NCBI GenBank assembly: GCA_016194745.1
Contig: JACQBA010000007.1
Location: 186,001-250,000 of the forward strand
DNA: 64,000 nucleotides
Direction of reading: 5' to 3'
From: Elusimicrobiota bacterium
GTDB lineage: Bacteria > Elusimicrobiota > Elusimicrobia > UBA1565 > JACRDR01
In this document: positions 52,430-60,753 of the stretch, one piece after another
How positions within the stretch are numbered: the stretch's first letter is position 1
Layout of the letters: the number at the start of each line of letters is the position of its first letter
Notes under the pieces: generated by a model
The model's input: the letters and a program-made list of their open reading frames with translations, nothing else
Database searches by the model: none
What the model was told of the DNA's origin: nothing
Translations under genes and position numbers: made by a program

Positions 52430-53425
52430 CTACTTGGACTTTGCCGAACCCAGGAAAGCGAGCAGCGAGCGCTGGAAGGCGGGCGGGTCCTCGATCTGCG
52501 GCATGTGCCCGACGCCGGGCATGCGCTGCAATGTCGCGCCGCGGATGAGGCGCGCGAGTTCCTCTCCCTGAGACAGCGGGGTCACCGTATCCGCGTCGCC
52601 CCAGATGAGGAGCGTCGGCATCGTGAGCGCGGCATAGTTCGCCCGGTCCGCGCTCATGGCGGGGTCGTTCGTCGTGAGGAAGGCGCGCAGCCAATCGGAG
52701 AGCGCGCGGGCGCTCCCGCGCACCGCCATCGGCTGCTGGAGCAAGGTCACGCGCGCGTCGGTCACCGCCTCCGGCTTGGCGACGAACTTCAACAGCAGGC
52801 GCCGCGTGAGCCACGGGTTGCCGGCCGTCGAGGCGATCAGCGCTTGCCTTAGAAGCGGCACGCCGAGGACCCCGGACGCCACGGGACTGGCGGCAGTCGC
52901 GGGAGCGCCCAGTCCGAGCGCCGCGTCGGCGAGGACGAGCCGGCTCACCCGCTCGGGCGCCATCATCGCCGCCTCGACGGTCGGCCCGGCGCCGAAGGAA
53001 TGCCCGACCAGCACCGCGGACGTCACGCCGAGCGCGTCGAGCACCCCCAGGATTCGCTTCGCTTGGCTGCGCCGTCCGTAGCTCGCGTCGGCGGGGCGCT
53101 GCGAGTAGCCGAAGGGCGGCACGTCGATCGCGAGGCAGCGGTACCCGGCCAAGGCCGCGGGGCGCATCGTCTCGCGCCAGAGCTCGCTCCAGGCCCCCAT
53201 CCCGTGAATGAAGAGTACGGGCGGCCCCTCGGGCGGGCCTAGCTCCTGCACGAAGATCTCGACGTCCTCCGCCTTGACGAAGCGCCCCGCCGGCGGCGCC
53301 GCCTCGCGGCGGGAGAGCGTCTCGCGGAAATGGGCGAGGACCAGGAATACGTTGCCGACGAGCAGCGGCAAGAGGACGACGGCGAGGACCGATCCGATCA
53401 GCGCCGCTTTGAGGACCTTGCGCAT
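52430..53425 (-). CDS. Membrane-anchored alpha/beta hydrolase
   Basis: 331 residues from ATG 53425. An N-terminal anchor or uncleaved signal (KAALIGSVLAVVLLPLLVGNVFLVL) is followed by a complete hydrolase fold: VLFIHGMGAWSELWR (oxyanion HG), LVGHSFGAGPTVEAAM (nucleophile Ser), LLIWGDADTVTPLSQG (acid Asp) and MPGVGHMPQIEDP (His). All three catalytic residues are present. The substrate is unknown; lipases, haloperoxidases and esterases share this pattern. It has its own promoter just downstream of the trehalose fusion gene. Confidence 0.8.
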   Translation of the reverse strand: MRKVLKAALIGSVLAVVLLPLLVGNVFLVLAHFRETLSRREAAPPAGRFVKAEDVEIFVQELGPPEGPPVLFIHGMGAWSELWRETMRPAALAGYRCLAIDVPPFGYSQRPADASYGRRSQAKRILGVLDALGVTSAVLVGHSFGAGPTVEAAMMAPERVSRLVLADAALGLGAPATAASPVASGVLGVPLLRQALIASTAGNPWLTRRLLLKFVAKPEAVTDARVTLLQQPMAVRGSARALSDWLRAFLTTNDPAMSADRANYAALTMPTLLIWGDADTVTPLSQGEELARLIRGATLQRMPGVGHMPQIEDPPAFQRSLLAFLGSAKSK

Positions 53426-53432
53426 GGCCGGG

Positions 53433-53461
53433 AGTATAGCTAGTCTCCGGCCCGAGCGAAA
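53433..53461 (-). promoter_or_regulatory. Promoter of the alpha/beta hydrolase, predicted near-leaderless
   Basis: Minus strand TTTCGC (53456-53461), 17-bp spacer, TATACT (53433-53438), then 7 nt to ATG 53425. Confidence 0.5.
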
Positions 53462-53468
53462 GCGCGGC

Positions 53469-56400
53469 TCAGCGCGCGCGCCGGAGGTAGCGCAGGTAGA
53501 GGTCGCGTCCGAGCACGACGGCCGCGAAGGTGAATCCCGCGACGAGCAAGGCCGCGAACGGCCCTCCCGCGAGCACGCCGAAATACCACAGCGTGTAGAG
53601 CGCGGCGCCGCTGCCGATGAGGCCGTCGTAGAGCGACTTCCACTTCCAGACGCCGGCCCCATCGGCGGTCGCCTTCGGCACGGCCAGGAGATTGCCCCAC
53701 ATTCCGAGCAGGATCGACCAGAGGCTCAGTCCTTCGACGGTCGCCGGATTGGCGAAGCCCGAGAGGATGATCGCCAAGAGCCCGTAGAAATTTAGAAGCA
53801 TGCGGGCGGCCTTGACCAGCGCCGGCCACCGGAGGTAGTCCGGCCAGCCCGCGGGAAGCCTCTGCGTCTCCTCGAGGCGACGCATGCCGTACGCCGCCGC
53901 CATCGCGAGGCCGCCCGGCAAGAGGTAGCCGAGCGCCGCCGGCCCCGCCGCTAGAGTCCACAGCGCCTGCGCCAAGGCTCCGAAGGCGAGGAGCTCGCCC
54001 GCCCGGACGATCTTTCGCCACGCGGCGTCGGGGATGAGCCCGCGACGGCGCAAATAGTACGCTCCGATGGCACCCGCCGCCGCCGGCGCGACGATCCCGA
54101 ACGCGAGAGCCGGCATGAGAAGCGCGTACGCCGGAGCGCTCGCGGCCACCGCCCCCAGCGCGAGCCACGACGTAGCGAGGACGATCGTGCCCATGGCCAT
54201 GCCGAAAACCTGCTGTAGCGCGGCCGTGCCGGCGTCCTTCTTGTCGACCATGTCGAAGAGGATCAAGGCCAAAGAGAAGATGCCCACCGTGAACGCGATC
54301 CACGGCACGCCCGCGATGAGCGCCGCGTTTGCGGCGGGCAACTGAAGTAGCGATGCCACGAAGGACGCGGCCGCTTGGGGGAGGAAGCCTAGATTGAAGA
54401 AGTTCGTCGCGATCTGCGGGATCTGGACCAGAAAGAAAGCCGTCGCTCCGAGCGCGGTCGCCAGCTGGGTGAAGCGTCCCCAGGGCGTCGGCGGCGCGCG
54501 CGCCTGGATGTCGCGCATCATCGCGTCGAACCATGTCTTGAGGTCGTTGTTCTTGACCTGCTGCGCCGCGGCGGCCGCCTTCGCTCTCCCGTCGGGCCCC
54601 GCGCCGGTCAAGGCTTCGTGCATGCGCCGCGCGGTCTCGTCGACCGAGGTCGCGTCGTTGATCGGGATCACGTAGGCGCCGAGCTCCTCGAAGGCGCCGG
54701 CGGAGCGGGAGAGGATGATGCGCCCCGGCTCGAGCGCTGGATCGCCTGCGTCCTCGCCTAAGACGATGGCGGCCTCCTTGGCCACGAGGTTCATGCCGTC
54801 CGCCTCGGGATTGATGAGTATCGCGCCGACGTAAGGCGATCCCTTGAGCCGGGACAAGGAGGCCATCGCGCCCAAGGCCTTGGGATAGGTAGCGCCCGTG
54901 GTCTGCGCGACGATGGCGGGGAGTTCTCCATGGTTCGCGGCGACGCGGCGATGGAAGTCGTTCTCGTCTTGGACGTCGCCGGACCAGCCGCCGGCCACGA
55001 TGGCCGGGGTAAAACGGGCGTTGATCCTGCCGACCGTGCGCAGCGTCTGCCGCGCGAGTTCTTTATAATCGTCGTTGTCCGTGCGCGACGGTTGGACGAT
55101 CGCGTAGAAGACGACGTTGCCAACCATCTCGGGGTAAAGCTCGAAGAAGCGCTCGTAGGCCGCGAATCCCGTTTCGGCTCCCTTCGAGGGGTCGAGACGG
55201 TCGACCCTCAAGAGCATGCCTTTCTCGCCGAGGTCTCCGTGTAGCCGAGCCTTCATCTGGAGCGCCTCGACGCTGCGCGACGCCGCGAGGACGTAGTCCG
55301 GATCGACGGAGATCGGATAGGGCCGGACCCAAATCTCGCGGCCCTCGAAGCGGACGATCCCTTTTTCCAGATCAACCGAGACCTTGCTCCCGAGCGTTTG
55401 CTCGACAGTCTTCATGAAATTCCGAGCGTACGTCTTCGTGTGGAACCCGACGATGTCGTTGCCCAGCAGGCCCTCGAGGAGTTCCTTGAGGACATCCTCG
55501 AGCGGCCCCGGCACCGTTTCGCGCAGCACAGCCGGCGTCGGCCACGGGATATGCACGAACTGCTGAAGGACGCCTCGAGTTCCCGCGTCGCGCATCATCT
55601 TCGGAGCGAGATAGAGGTGATAATCCTGCGTCATCAGGCGGCCGCGGGGCTTGCGCTGGAACAACCGTCCGAGCTCTGCCGCGAATAAGCGGTTCGCCGC
55701 ACGGTAGTCCCTGAAGAGCTCGCGGACCTCCGCATCCTTCCTCCGCGTGAACCTCCTCGAGATTCCGTGCTGTGCGCCCCAGAGGATCGAGTTGGAGAAG
55801 CCGGTGTAGTAGCCGCGCAGCGTTTCCTCGGGGATGTCCACGTAGCGGAGCCAGACGCCGTCTTTAGTCGCAAGGATCTTTCCATACGCGGCGAGCGCCC
55901 TCTCTTCCGCCGACATCGCGGCGGCGAGGACGAGCCCGCCCCCGCCCGCCTTGAGGGCGCCGTCGATCGCCGGAGCGGCGCCGCCGGGGGAGCGCACCAG
56001 CGAAAGCGCGCCGCCTTCAAGCGAAAGGGAGTAGGGCGAGCGGTTGATCAAGACGACGAGCGGGTCTCGGCCCAGCTCCAGGTCCATCGTGGCGCGGCTC
56101 GATTCGATCTCGAGGATCTGGGCGCCCGCGCCCGGCTTCCGGCCCGCGGAGACGAGGCGCTCGAGCAGCAGGAACTCGTTGACGATCTTCGTGATCTCCC
56201 CGTCGCCATCCCCAGGCTCGAACTGGAGAGGGCGGATCGGCCGATAGACGAAGCCGGCACGCGCGGCGAAGGCGGCGTAGTCCGCACGGTCGTCGATGAG
56301 GACGTCGTAGCCGAGATGGCGCAGGTCCTTGAAGAGGGCGGCGTCCTTGCCGCCTCCCGACGGGACGATGCGCGCCGCGACCTCGGGATTCGCGCGCCGC

Positions 56401-57443
56401 TCGGCCTCGGTGATCGCCATGTAGTTCTCTTCGGTGATGATCCGATCGAAGAGACCGGCGAAGGCGGCCGCCTCGGGGATCTCCGCGAGCAGCTTGCGCG
56501 TCCACGCCTTGTTGGCCTGGGTCCACAAGACGACCTTCATGCCGGCGGCCTTCAGGCGCTTGATGTCCTCCAGGATATCGGGCCGGATCCGCACGTTGCC
56601 GGGATAGATGCTCTCGCCGATGACGCGCTCCTTGTCCTTGCCCGCGGGCCGCGCTTCGAGCGTCTTGTTCATGTCGAACACGACGACCCTCTTGTACCGC
56701 CGATTGTCTATCCGCTCGCGGGCGGCCGCCTCCCCGTCGTAGATGCGGCCTTTGAAGAACGGGAGCGATTCGTGCGGCTCGAGCGCGCCGCCCTTCGGGA
56801 CGCGGCGTCCGTCGCCGCCGCCCGAGGGCGGATCGCCCTTGAACTCGCCGCGGTCCTTTTCTCCGAGCCAGCGGCGCCATTGCGACAGGACGCGGCTTTC
56901 GTTCTCGCCGCGCGATACGCCGGCCGCCTGGCCGGCCTGCGACGGGCTTGCGAGCCGGGCCAAGAGCGGGCCCCAGAACGCCCCCTGCACGGGCTCCGCC
57001 CGAAAATCGGCGGGTTGCGCCGGCGCCGCGAAAGTCTGCGCAGTCAGACCGCGCGGCGACGGCGTCTGAGGCGAGGCCGCGAGCGGGTGCGGCGAGAGAG
57101 GACCGGCGAGACCGAGAGCGGGCTGCGTCAGAGTCCCGCCGCGGAGGCGGGCGCCCGCGCCGATCGTCAGGGACTCGAGGCCCGGCGTCGAGAGGTCGGC
57201 CTGTTGCGGCTGGAGGAATCCTCCGGTCAGCGAATACGCTGGACCGAGCGACGAATTGAGGGCGCCGACGGGGGCGACACCGGAGCCGCTCGTCGTACCT
57301 TTCGACTGGACCGGGACTTCGAAACTCTGGGCGAGCGCGCGGTAGGTAGCCAGGCCCGGGGAGAGCGCCCACAACGCGGTCGAGAGGAGGACCGAGACGA
57401 GCCGCCGGACCGCAGAGGGCCGGAAAGGGCGAGAAAGCGCCAT
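53469..57443 (-). CDS. HAD domain-GT20 (trehalose-6-phosphate synthase-like)-SWEET/PQ-loop-like membrane fusion
   Basis: 1324 residues. N-terminus: signal-like (RRLVSVLLSTALWALSPG) then ~200 Pro/Gly/Ser-rich residues. Residues ~250-400: HAD-like domain with VVVFDMNKTLEA (DxNxT), LWTQANKAW and LIDDRADY. Residues ~460-985: GT20 with TQDYHLYLAPKM, FVHIPWPTPAV, GNDIVGFHTKTYARNF, LRVDRLDPSKG and NPEADGMNLVAKE, all positions needed for UDP-Glc/Glc-6-P binding. Residues ~988-1324: 8-10 hydrophobic helices with PQ-type motifs (LVQIPQIATNFF; LLGMWGNLLAVPKA). Fungal and plant TPS-TPP proteins have the HAD after GT20; here it is before. The export-like N-terminus conflicts with cytosolic substrates. Neighbour of a trehalase gene. 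Confidence 0.85.
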   Translation of the reverse strand: MALSRPFRPSAVRRLVSVLLSTALWALSPGLATYRALAQSFEVPVQSKGTTSGSGVAPVGALNSSLGPAYSLTGGFLQPQQADLSTPGLESLTIGAGARLRGGTLTQPALGLAGPLSPHPLAASPQTPSPRGLTAQTFAAPAQPADFRAEPVQGAFWGPLLARLASPSQAGQAAGVSRGENESRVLSQWRRWLGEKDRGEFKGDPPSGGGDGRRVPKGGALEPHESLPFFKGRIYDGEAAARERIDNRRYKRVVVFDMNKTLEARPAGKDKERVIGESIYPGNVRIRPDILEDIKRLKAAGMKVVLWTQANKAWTRKLLAEIPEAAAFAGLFDRIITEENYMAITEAERRANPEVAARIVPSGGGKDAALFKDLRHLGYDVLIDDRADYAAFAARAGFVYRPIRPLQFEPGDGDGEITKIVNEFLLLERLVSAGRKPGAGAQILEIESSRATMDLELGRDPLVVLINRSPYSLSLEGGALSLVRSPGGAAPAIDGALKAGGGGLVLAAAMSAEERALAAYGKILATKDGVWLRYVDIPEETLRGYYTGFSNSILWGAQHGISRRFTRRKDAEVRELFRDYRAANRLFAAELGRLFQRKPRGRLMTQDYHLYLAPKMMRDAGTRGVLQQFVHIPWPTPAVLRETVPGPLEDVLKELLEGLLGNDIVGFHTKTYARNFMKTVEQTLGSKVSVDLEKGIVRFEGREIWVRPYPISVDPDYVLAASRSVEALQMKARLHGDLGEKGMLLRVDRLDPSKGAETGFAAYERFFELYPEMVGNVVFYAIVQPSRTDNDDYKELARQTLRTVGRINARFTPAIVAGGWSGDVQDENDFHRRVAANHGELPAIVAQTTGATYPKALGAMASLSRLKGSPYVGAILINPEADGMNLVAKEAAIVLGEDAGDPALEPGRIILSRSAGAFEELGAYVIPINDATSVDETARRMHEALTGAGPDGRAKAAAAAQQVKNNDLKTWFDAMMRDIQARAPPTPWGRFTQLATALGATAFFLVQIPQIATNFFNLGFLPQAAASFVASLLQLPAANAALIAGVPWIAFTVGIFSLALILFDMVDKKDAGTAALQQVFGMAMGTIVLATSWLALGAVAASAPAYALLMPALAFGIVAPAAAGAIGAYYLRRRGLIPDAAWRKIVRAGELLAFGALAQALWTLAAGPAALGYLLPGGLAMAAAYGMRRLEETQRLPAGWPDYLRWPALVKAARMLLNFYGLLAIILSGFANPATVEGLSLWSILLGMWGNLLAVPKATADGAGVWKWKSLYDGLIGSGAALYTLWYFGVLAGGPFAALLVAGFTFAAVVLGRDLYLRYLRRAR

Positions 57444-57532
57444 CGCCCTATATATTAGGCGAACGGCCCCAATCCGACATGAGGCGAACGGTGCCCCGAG
57501 GGGTGGGACTTAAGGGAGCCGAGCCCTTGGGA

Positions 57533-59191
57533 CTACTTCCGCTCCGGGATCGGGACCCCGTCGAGCTTGAGCACGAGAGCCCGGCTCGATTCGGACAGTC
57601 GCGCGTAGAGCTCCGTGAACGCCGCGTTCGTCCAGCCGAAGCCGATCTCGTTAGAGGCGTAGCCGAAGCGCAGGCCCTTCTCCAGGTCCGAGCTGCGCGC
57701 CGCGACGTCATACTTCTCCTTGATCGCGTGGTGCTCGATGAACTCCTTGAGGATCATCGACAGGAAATTGGCCGAGACGCGGTCCGCGTCCGCGGCGTAG
57801 CCGTAGCGCCGCAGGCCCTCGTCCGCCACGATCTGCATCGGCGCCCAAGAGAACGGCGCGTCCCATTGCTTGCCGGTCTCTTTGGTGCTCGTCATGAGCC
57901 CGCCCGGGCGCTCGAAGAGCTTGAGGTTCGAGCGCACGCGTTCGGCTTGCGTGGCGCTCGCGATGCCGGCCCACAGCGGATAGAACGTCGTCACGAACGG
58001 GTAGCGCCGCACCGCGCCCTTCTCGTGGTCGTAATCGTAGTAGAGGCCGTCCTTCTCGTCCCAATTGAGCGCGTTGATCTTGCCCTTGCGCGCCGCGGCG
58101 CGGGCGGTCCACGTCTTGGCCCGCGCCTCGTCGCCCAAGGCCCGCGCGGCCTCGGCGATGTCGAGTTCCATTCGATAGAGGAGGGAGTTCAAGCACACGG
58201 GGTCGATGTTGACGACTTCCGAATTGAACGGACCGAAGCGGTCCGAGGGATCGAATCCGGATTCGCGCATGGAGCGGTCGTTCTTGTAGAAAAACGGCGT
58301 GAGCTCGTCCTTCTTGGCGTCGTAGTAGCGCGCGAGCGGGTATCCTGGGATCGGGTTCGCCTTGAGATACTCCTTCACGCGGTCGTAGTGCGTCTTGCCC
58401 TGCGCGTCGCGCTCGCTGGAAACGACCTCCGGCGCGGGGCCGTCGCCGGAGTCCCAATAGCGGGAGAGCCCCGTCTTCTTCACGATGTGGGGCGCCGTCG
58501 TCCAATAGCCGTAGTAGCGCTCCATCAGCGGCATCGCCGCGTGCAGCCACTTCTTGTCCTTCGTCTGGCCGTAGACGCCCATCACCATCTCGCTTAGGAA
58601 CGGCGGCTGCGAGCGCGTCAGATAGTAGGTGCGGTTCGCGTTCAAGATCTTGCCGTAATGCCGGACCTCGAAAAGGAAGTTCTCCGTCATGCCCTTGGCG
58701 AGCTCGAGCTCCCCGTCGCGCAGGAGGCCGACGAAAATGAAGTAGGAATCCCAGCCGTACATCTCGTTGAACCGTCCGCCGGGAACGACGTAGGGGTGCG
58801 GAAGGTAAATGAGTCCGGGCGGCAGGGCGCTCGCGTCGCCCTTGGGCAGCGCGCGAAGCTCGACATGGGACCACTCGGCGGGACTCATCGCCTTCTTGAG
58901 TTCCTCCGTGACCGAAGGAACTTCCTCCGCGCTCGGAACGTAGACGAGGGCGCGCGCCCCCGCCGGCTGGACTTTCGGATCGGCCGCGGCCTTCACCAGC
59001 GAGGAGGGGGAGCGCGAGAGCGTCTTCCAGGCTTCCTTAATGTAGGAACGGATCTCCGTGAGCTGCTCGGCCGTCGCGGTCGTGGGTGAGAGAACGGTCG
59101 CGGGCGGAGCGGCGGGAGGGGCGGCGAAGCCCCCGACGAGGGCGAAAGGGAGGTAGGCGGCTACGGATAGGGCGATGATCGTGCGTTTCAT
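57533..59191 (-). CDS. treA: Periplasmic trehalase (GH37)
   Basis: 552 residues with a signal peptide (MKRTIIALSVAAYLPFALVGGFA). GH37 signatures: VPGGRFNEMYGWDSYF and the second QWDAPFSWAPMQ; the catalytic Asp in the RYWDSGDGP region and the acid Glu in GGLMTS/EKYDVAARS-type C-terminal part. Length fits periplasmic trehalase (~540-565). It hydrolyses trehalose to glucose outside the inner membrane. ATG 59191 follows a -10 box by 6 nt. It is immediately upstream (89 bp) of the HAD-GT20 fusion on the same strand. Confidence 0.9.
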   Translation of the reverse strand: MKRTIIALSVAAYLPFALVGGFAAPPAAPPATVLSPTTATAEQLTEIRSYIKEAWKTLSRSPSSLVKAAADPKVQPAGARALVYVPSAEEVPSVTEELKKAMSPAEWSHVELRALPKGDASALPPGLIYLPHPYVVPGGRFNEMYGWDSYFIFVGLLRDGELELAKGMTENFLFEVRHYGKILNANRTYYLTRSQPPFLSEMVMGVYGQTKDKKWLHAAMPLMERYYGYWTTAPHIVKKTGLSRYWDSGDGPAPEVVSSERDAQGKTHYDRVKEYLKANPIPGYPLARYYDAKKDELTPFFYKNDRSMRESGFDPSDRFGPFNSEVVNIDPVCLNSLLYRMELDIAEAARALGDEARAKTWTARAAARKGKINALNWDEKDGLYYDYDHEKGAVRRYPFVTTFYPLWAGIASATQAERVRSNLKLFERPGGLMTSTKETGKQWDAPFSWAPMQIVADEGLRRYGYAADADRVSANFLSMILKEFIEHHAIKEKYDVAARSSDLEKGLRFGYASNEIGFGWTNAAFTELYARLSESSRALVLKLDGVPIPERK

Positions 59192-59197
59192 GGGATT

Positions 59198-59226
59198 CGT
59201 ATACCAGAATTCGGGGCGGGGCGCAA
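59198..59226 (-). promoter_or_regulatory. Trehalase promoter, predicted leaderless
   Basis: Minus strand TTGCGC (59221-59226), 17-bp spacer, TGG-TATACG (extended -10, 59198-59203), then 6 nt to ATG 59191. Confidence 0.55.
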
Positions 59227-59356
59227 TTCCCCTTTGCTGCTCGGACGGCATGGACACCCAATCCTTCTCGGACAACCACCAGGTCCACACACGAGCTGAC
59301 CCACGCTGACATCTGACATATTGCGGGATCAGACCCGGCACGCTATCCTGCCTGAT

Positions 59357-59560
59357 ATGAACCTCACCGCGAGCCTCGAGACCCGGCGACTGATGCGGCA
59401 GGCGAGCGTGACGTTGCTCCTGGCCCTCCTCCCGGACATGGCCCTCGCCTGCATGCGGCGGGCGCCGGTTCTCCTACCAGCTCTTATGACCGTCCCCGGC
59501 ACGGCGATCGGCGCGCCTCGACCGGGGATGGTCAACGATTTCGCGGCACTCCCTGCATAA
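59357..59560 (+). CDS. Possible small secreted protein (doubtful)
   Basis: 67 codons from ATG 59357. The N-terminal part (TRRLMRQASVTLLLALLPDMALAC) has a signal-peptide shape ending in Cys, though not a canonical lipobox. No family, weak ribosome site. It is inside the otherwise gene-free 59192-59704 stretch, which mainly holds the trehalase promoter, this frame and the regulatory array at 59570-59651. Confidence 0.25.
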   Translation: MNLTASLETRRLMRQASVTLLLALLPDMALACMRRAPVLLPALMTVPGTAIGAPRPGMVNDFAALPA

Positions 59561-59569
59561 AAATATTGC

Positions 59570-59651
59570 TTGACACGATTTGGGCGATAGTGGTACTAAG
59601 GACCTATTCTAGGCTAGGTCCTAGGGCCTATGATGTCGCACTAGGGCCGGC
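59570..59651 (+). promoter_or_regulatory. Promoter plus CTAGG-rich symmetric operator-like array upstream of the protease gene
   Basis: TTGACA (59570-59575, consensus -35), 18-bp spacer, TACTAA (59594-59599). TAGT-GGT-ACTA (59588-59598) is an inverted repeat across the -10. Then GGACCTA-8 nt-TAGGTCC (59600-59621), perfect, followed by CTAGGGCC twice (59621-59628, ~59641-59648). The arms sit at the expected transcription start, so they may be an operator or leader hairpins. Confidence 0.6.
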
Positions 59652-59704
59652 GGTTCGGGGTGGATCGCCTGGGGCCGGAAAATACTGCGGTGGTGGAGGG
59701 GTCA

Positions 59705-60667
59705 ATGAGAACGCGCATGCGGACGAAAGCGCTAGTCGCCGGTTGTTTGGCGGCGGTGCTTGCCTTTGCTCTCAAGCCCGCGACGAAGCAGCTGTGCGAG
59801 GGCTTCCTGCCGGAGAACGACATGAAGATCCCCGTTGGGAGCGTCATGGCGAAGGGCCTCAACGAGGCCTCGTTCAACAAGGTGCTGGACGTGGTCCAGA
59901 GGGTCTACACGCCGATCGTCGCCTCCAAGGGCGGCAAACTGGTCGTGGACCGCAACTGGGGCGACGATACCGTCAACGCCTACGCTTACCAGACGGGCGG
60001 CGACTGGCATATCGCGATGTTCGGCGGCCTCGCGCGTCACGCGGTCGTCACCGAGTTCGGCTTCATGCTCGTGGCCTGCCACGAGCTCGGCCACCATCTC
60101 GGCGGCCTGCCGAAACGCTCGTGGGCGACCAACGAGGGCGGCTCCGACTACTTCGGGACGCTCAAGTGCATGCGCCTAGTCGCTCCGCAGATGAATTGGA
60201 AGGCCGTCGATCCCGTCGCGTCGCGCGCTTGCGCCGCCGCGCATGAGGACGAGGCCGAGCAGAAACAGTGCGAGGACAGCGCCATGGCCGGCCTCTCCCT
60301 GGCGACTCTCCTCCAGCAGATCGGCGGCGAGTCCAAGACGCCCCGGTTCGACACGCCGGACGCCAACCGCGTGAGCACGACCAACGACGCGCACCCGGCG
60401 GCCCAGTGCCGCTTGGACACGTACTTCCAGGGCTCCTTGTGCGCCAAGCCCGTGCGCGAGGACGTCTCGGGTTCCGATCCGACTGCCGGCGCCTGCACGG
60501 CGAAGGGCGGGTTCTCGACCGGCATTCGTCCGCGCTGCTGGTACAAGCCGCCGGCCGACGAGCCGGGCGGCGTGATGGAGGCCGTGATCGCGTCGCGCAC
60601 GACGCTCAACACGAAGTCCATCGAAGGCAAGATCGAGGCTCTCAAACTCGACCTGTCTAGGCTATAA
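59705..60667 (+). CDS. Secreted zinc metalloprotease-like protein (HEXXH)
   Basis: 320 residues; ATG 59705 follows GGAGGGG by 3 nt. A signal peptide (RTKALVAGCLAAVLAFAL) precedes a domain with VACHELGHHLGG (HEXXH zinc site, ~133-144) and NEGGSDYFGTLKCMR, where the downstream Glu/Asp could be the third ligand; similar geometry occurs in small secreted metallopeptidases. Ten or more Cys (QLCEG, ACHE, RACAAAHEDEAEQKQCED, QCRLDTYFQGSLC, GACTAKGG, RCWYK) suggest disulphides. It is alone between a complex promoter and a strong terminator, so it is a monocistronic, probably regulated unit. Confidence 0.75.
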   Translation: MRTRMRTKALVAGCLAAVLAFALKPATKQLCEGFLPENDMKIPVGSVMAKGLNEASFNKVLDVVQRVYTPIVASKGGKLVVDRNWGDDTVNAYAYQTGGDWHIAMFGGLARHAVVTEFGFMLVACHELGHHLGGLPKRSWATNEGGSDYFGTLKCMRLVAPQMNWKAVDPVASRACAAAHEDEAEQKQCEDSAMAGLSLATLLQQIGGESKTPRFDTPDANRVSTTNDAHPAAQCRLDTYFQGSLCAKPVREDVSGSDPTAGACTAKGGFSTGIRPRCWYKPPADEPGGVMEAVIASRTTLNTKSIEGKIEALKLDLSRL

Positions 60668-60687
60668 AACGACGTTGATCCAAAGGG

Positions 60688-60723
60688 AGACCCGGGCTCG
60701 CAAGAGCCCGGGTCTTCTCTTTT
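60688..60723 (+). terminator. Intrinsic terminator after the protease gene
   Basis: AGACCCGGGCTC, loop GCAA, GAGCCCGGGTCT (perfect 12-bp stem), then TCTCTTTT. Confidence 0.9.
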
Positions 60724-60741
60724 CGGCCGCCCCAAGATTGC

Positions 60742-60747
60742 TAGAAT
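60742..60747 (+). promoter_or_regulatory. -10 box of ettA, predicted leaderless
   Basis: TAGAAT ends 6 nt before ATG 60754. The -35 region overlaps the terminator U-tract and is weak. Confidence 0.4.
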
Positions 60748-60753
60748 GTCCGT

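Noticed and set aside
59311..59341. Short sequence like a dispersed GGGTCAGACCC-type repeat
   Set aside because: Resemblance is partial and only one copy is seen in the window.
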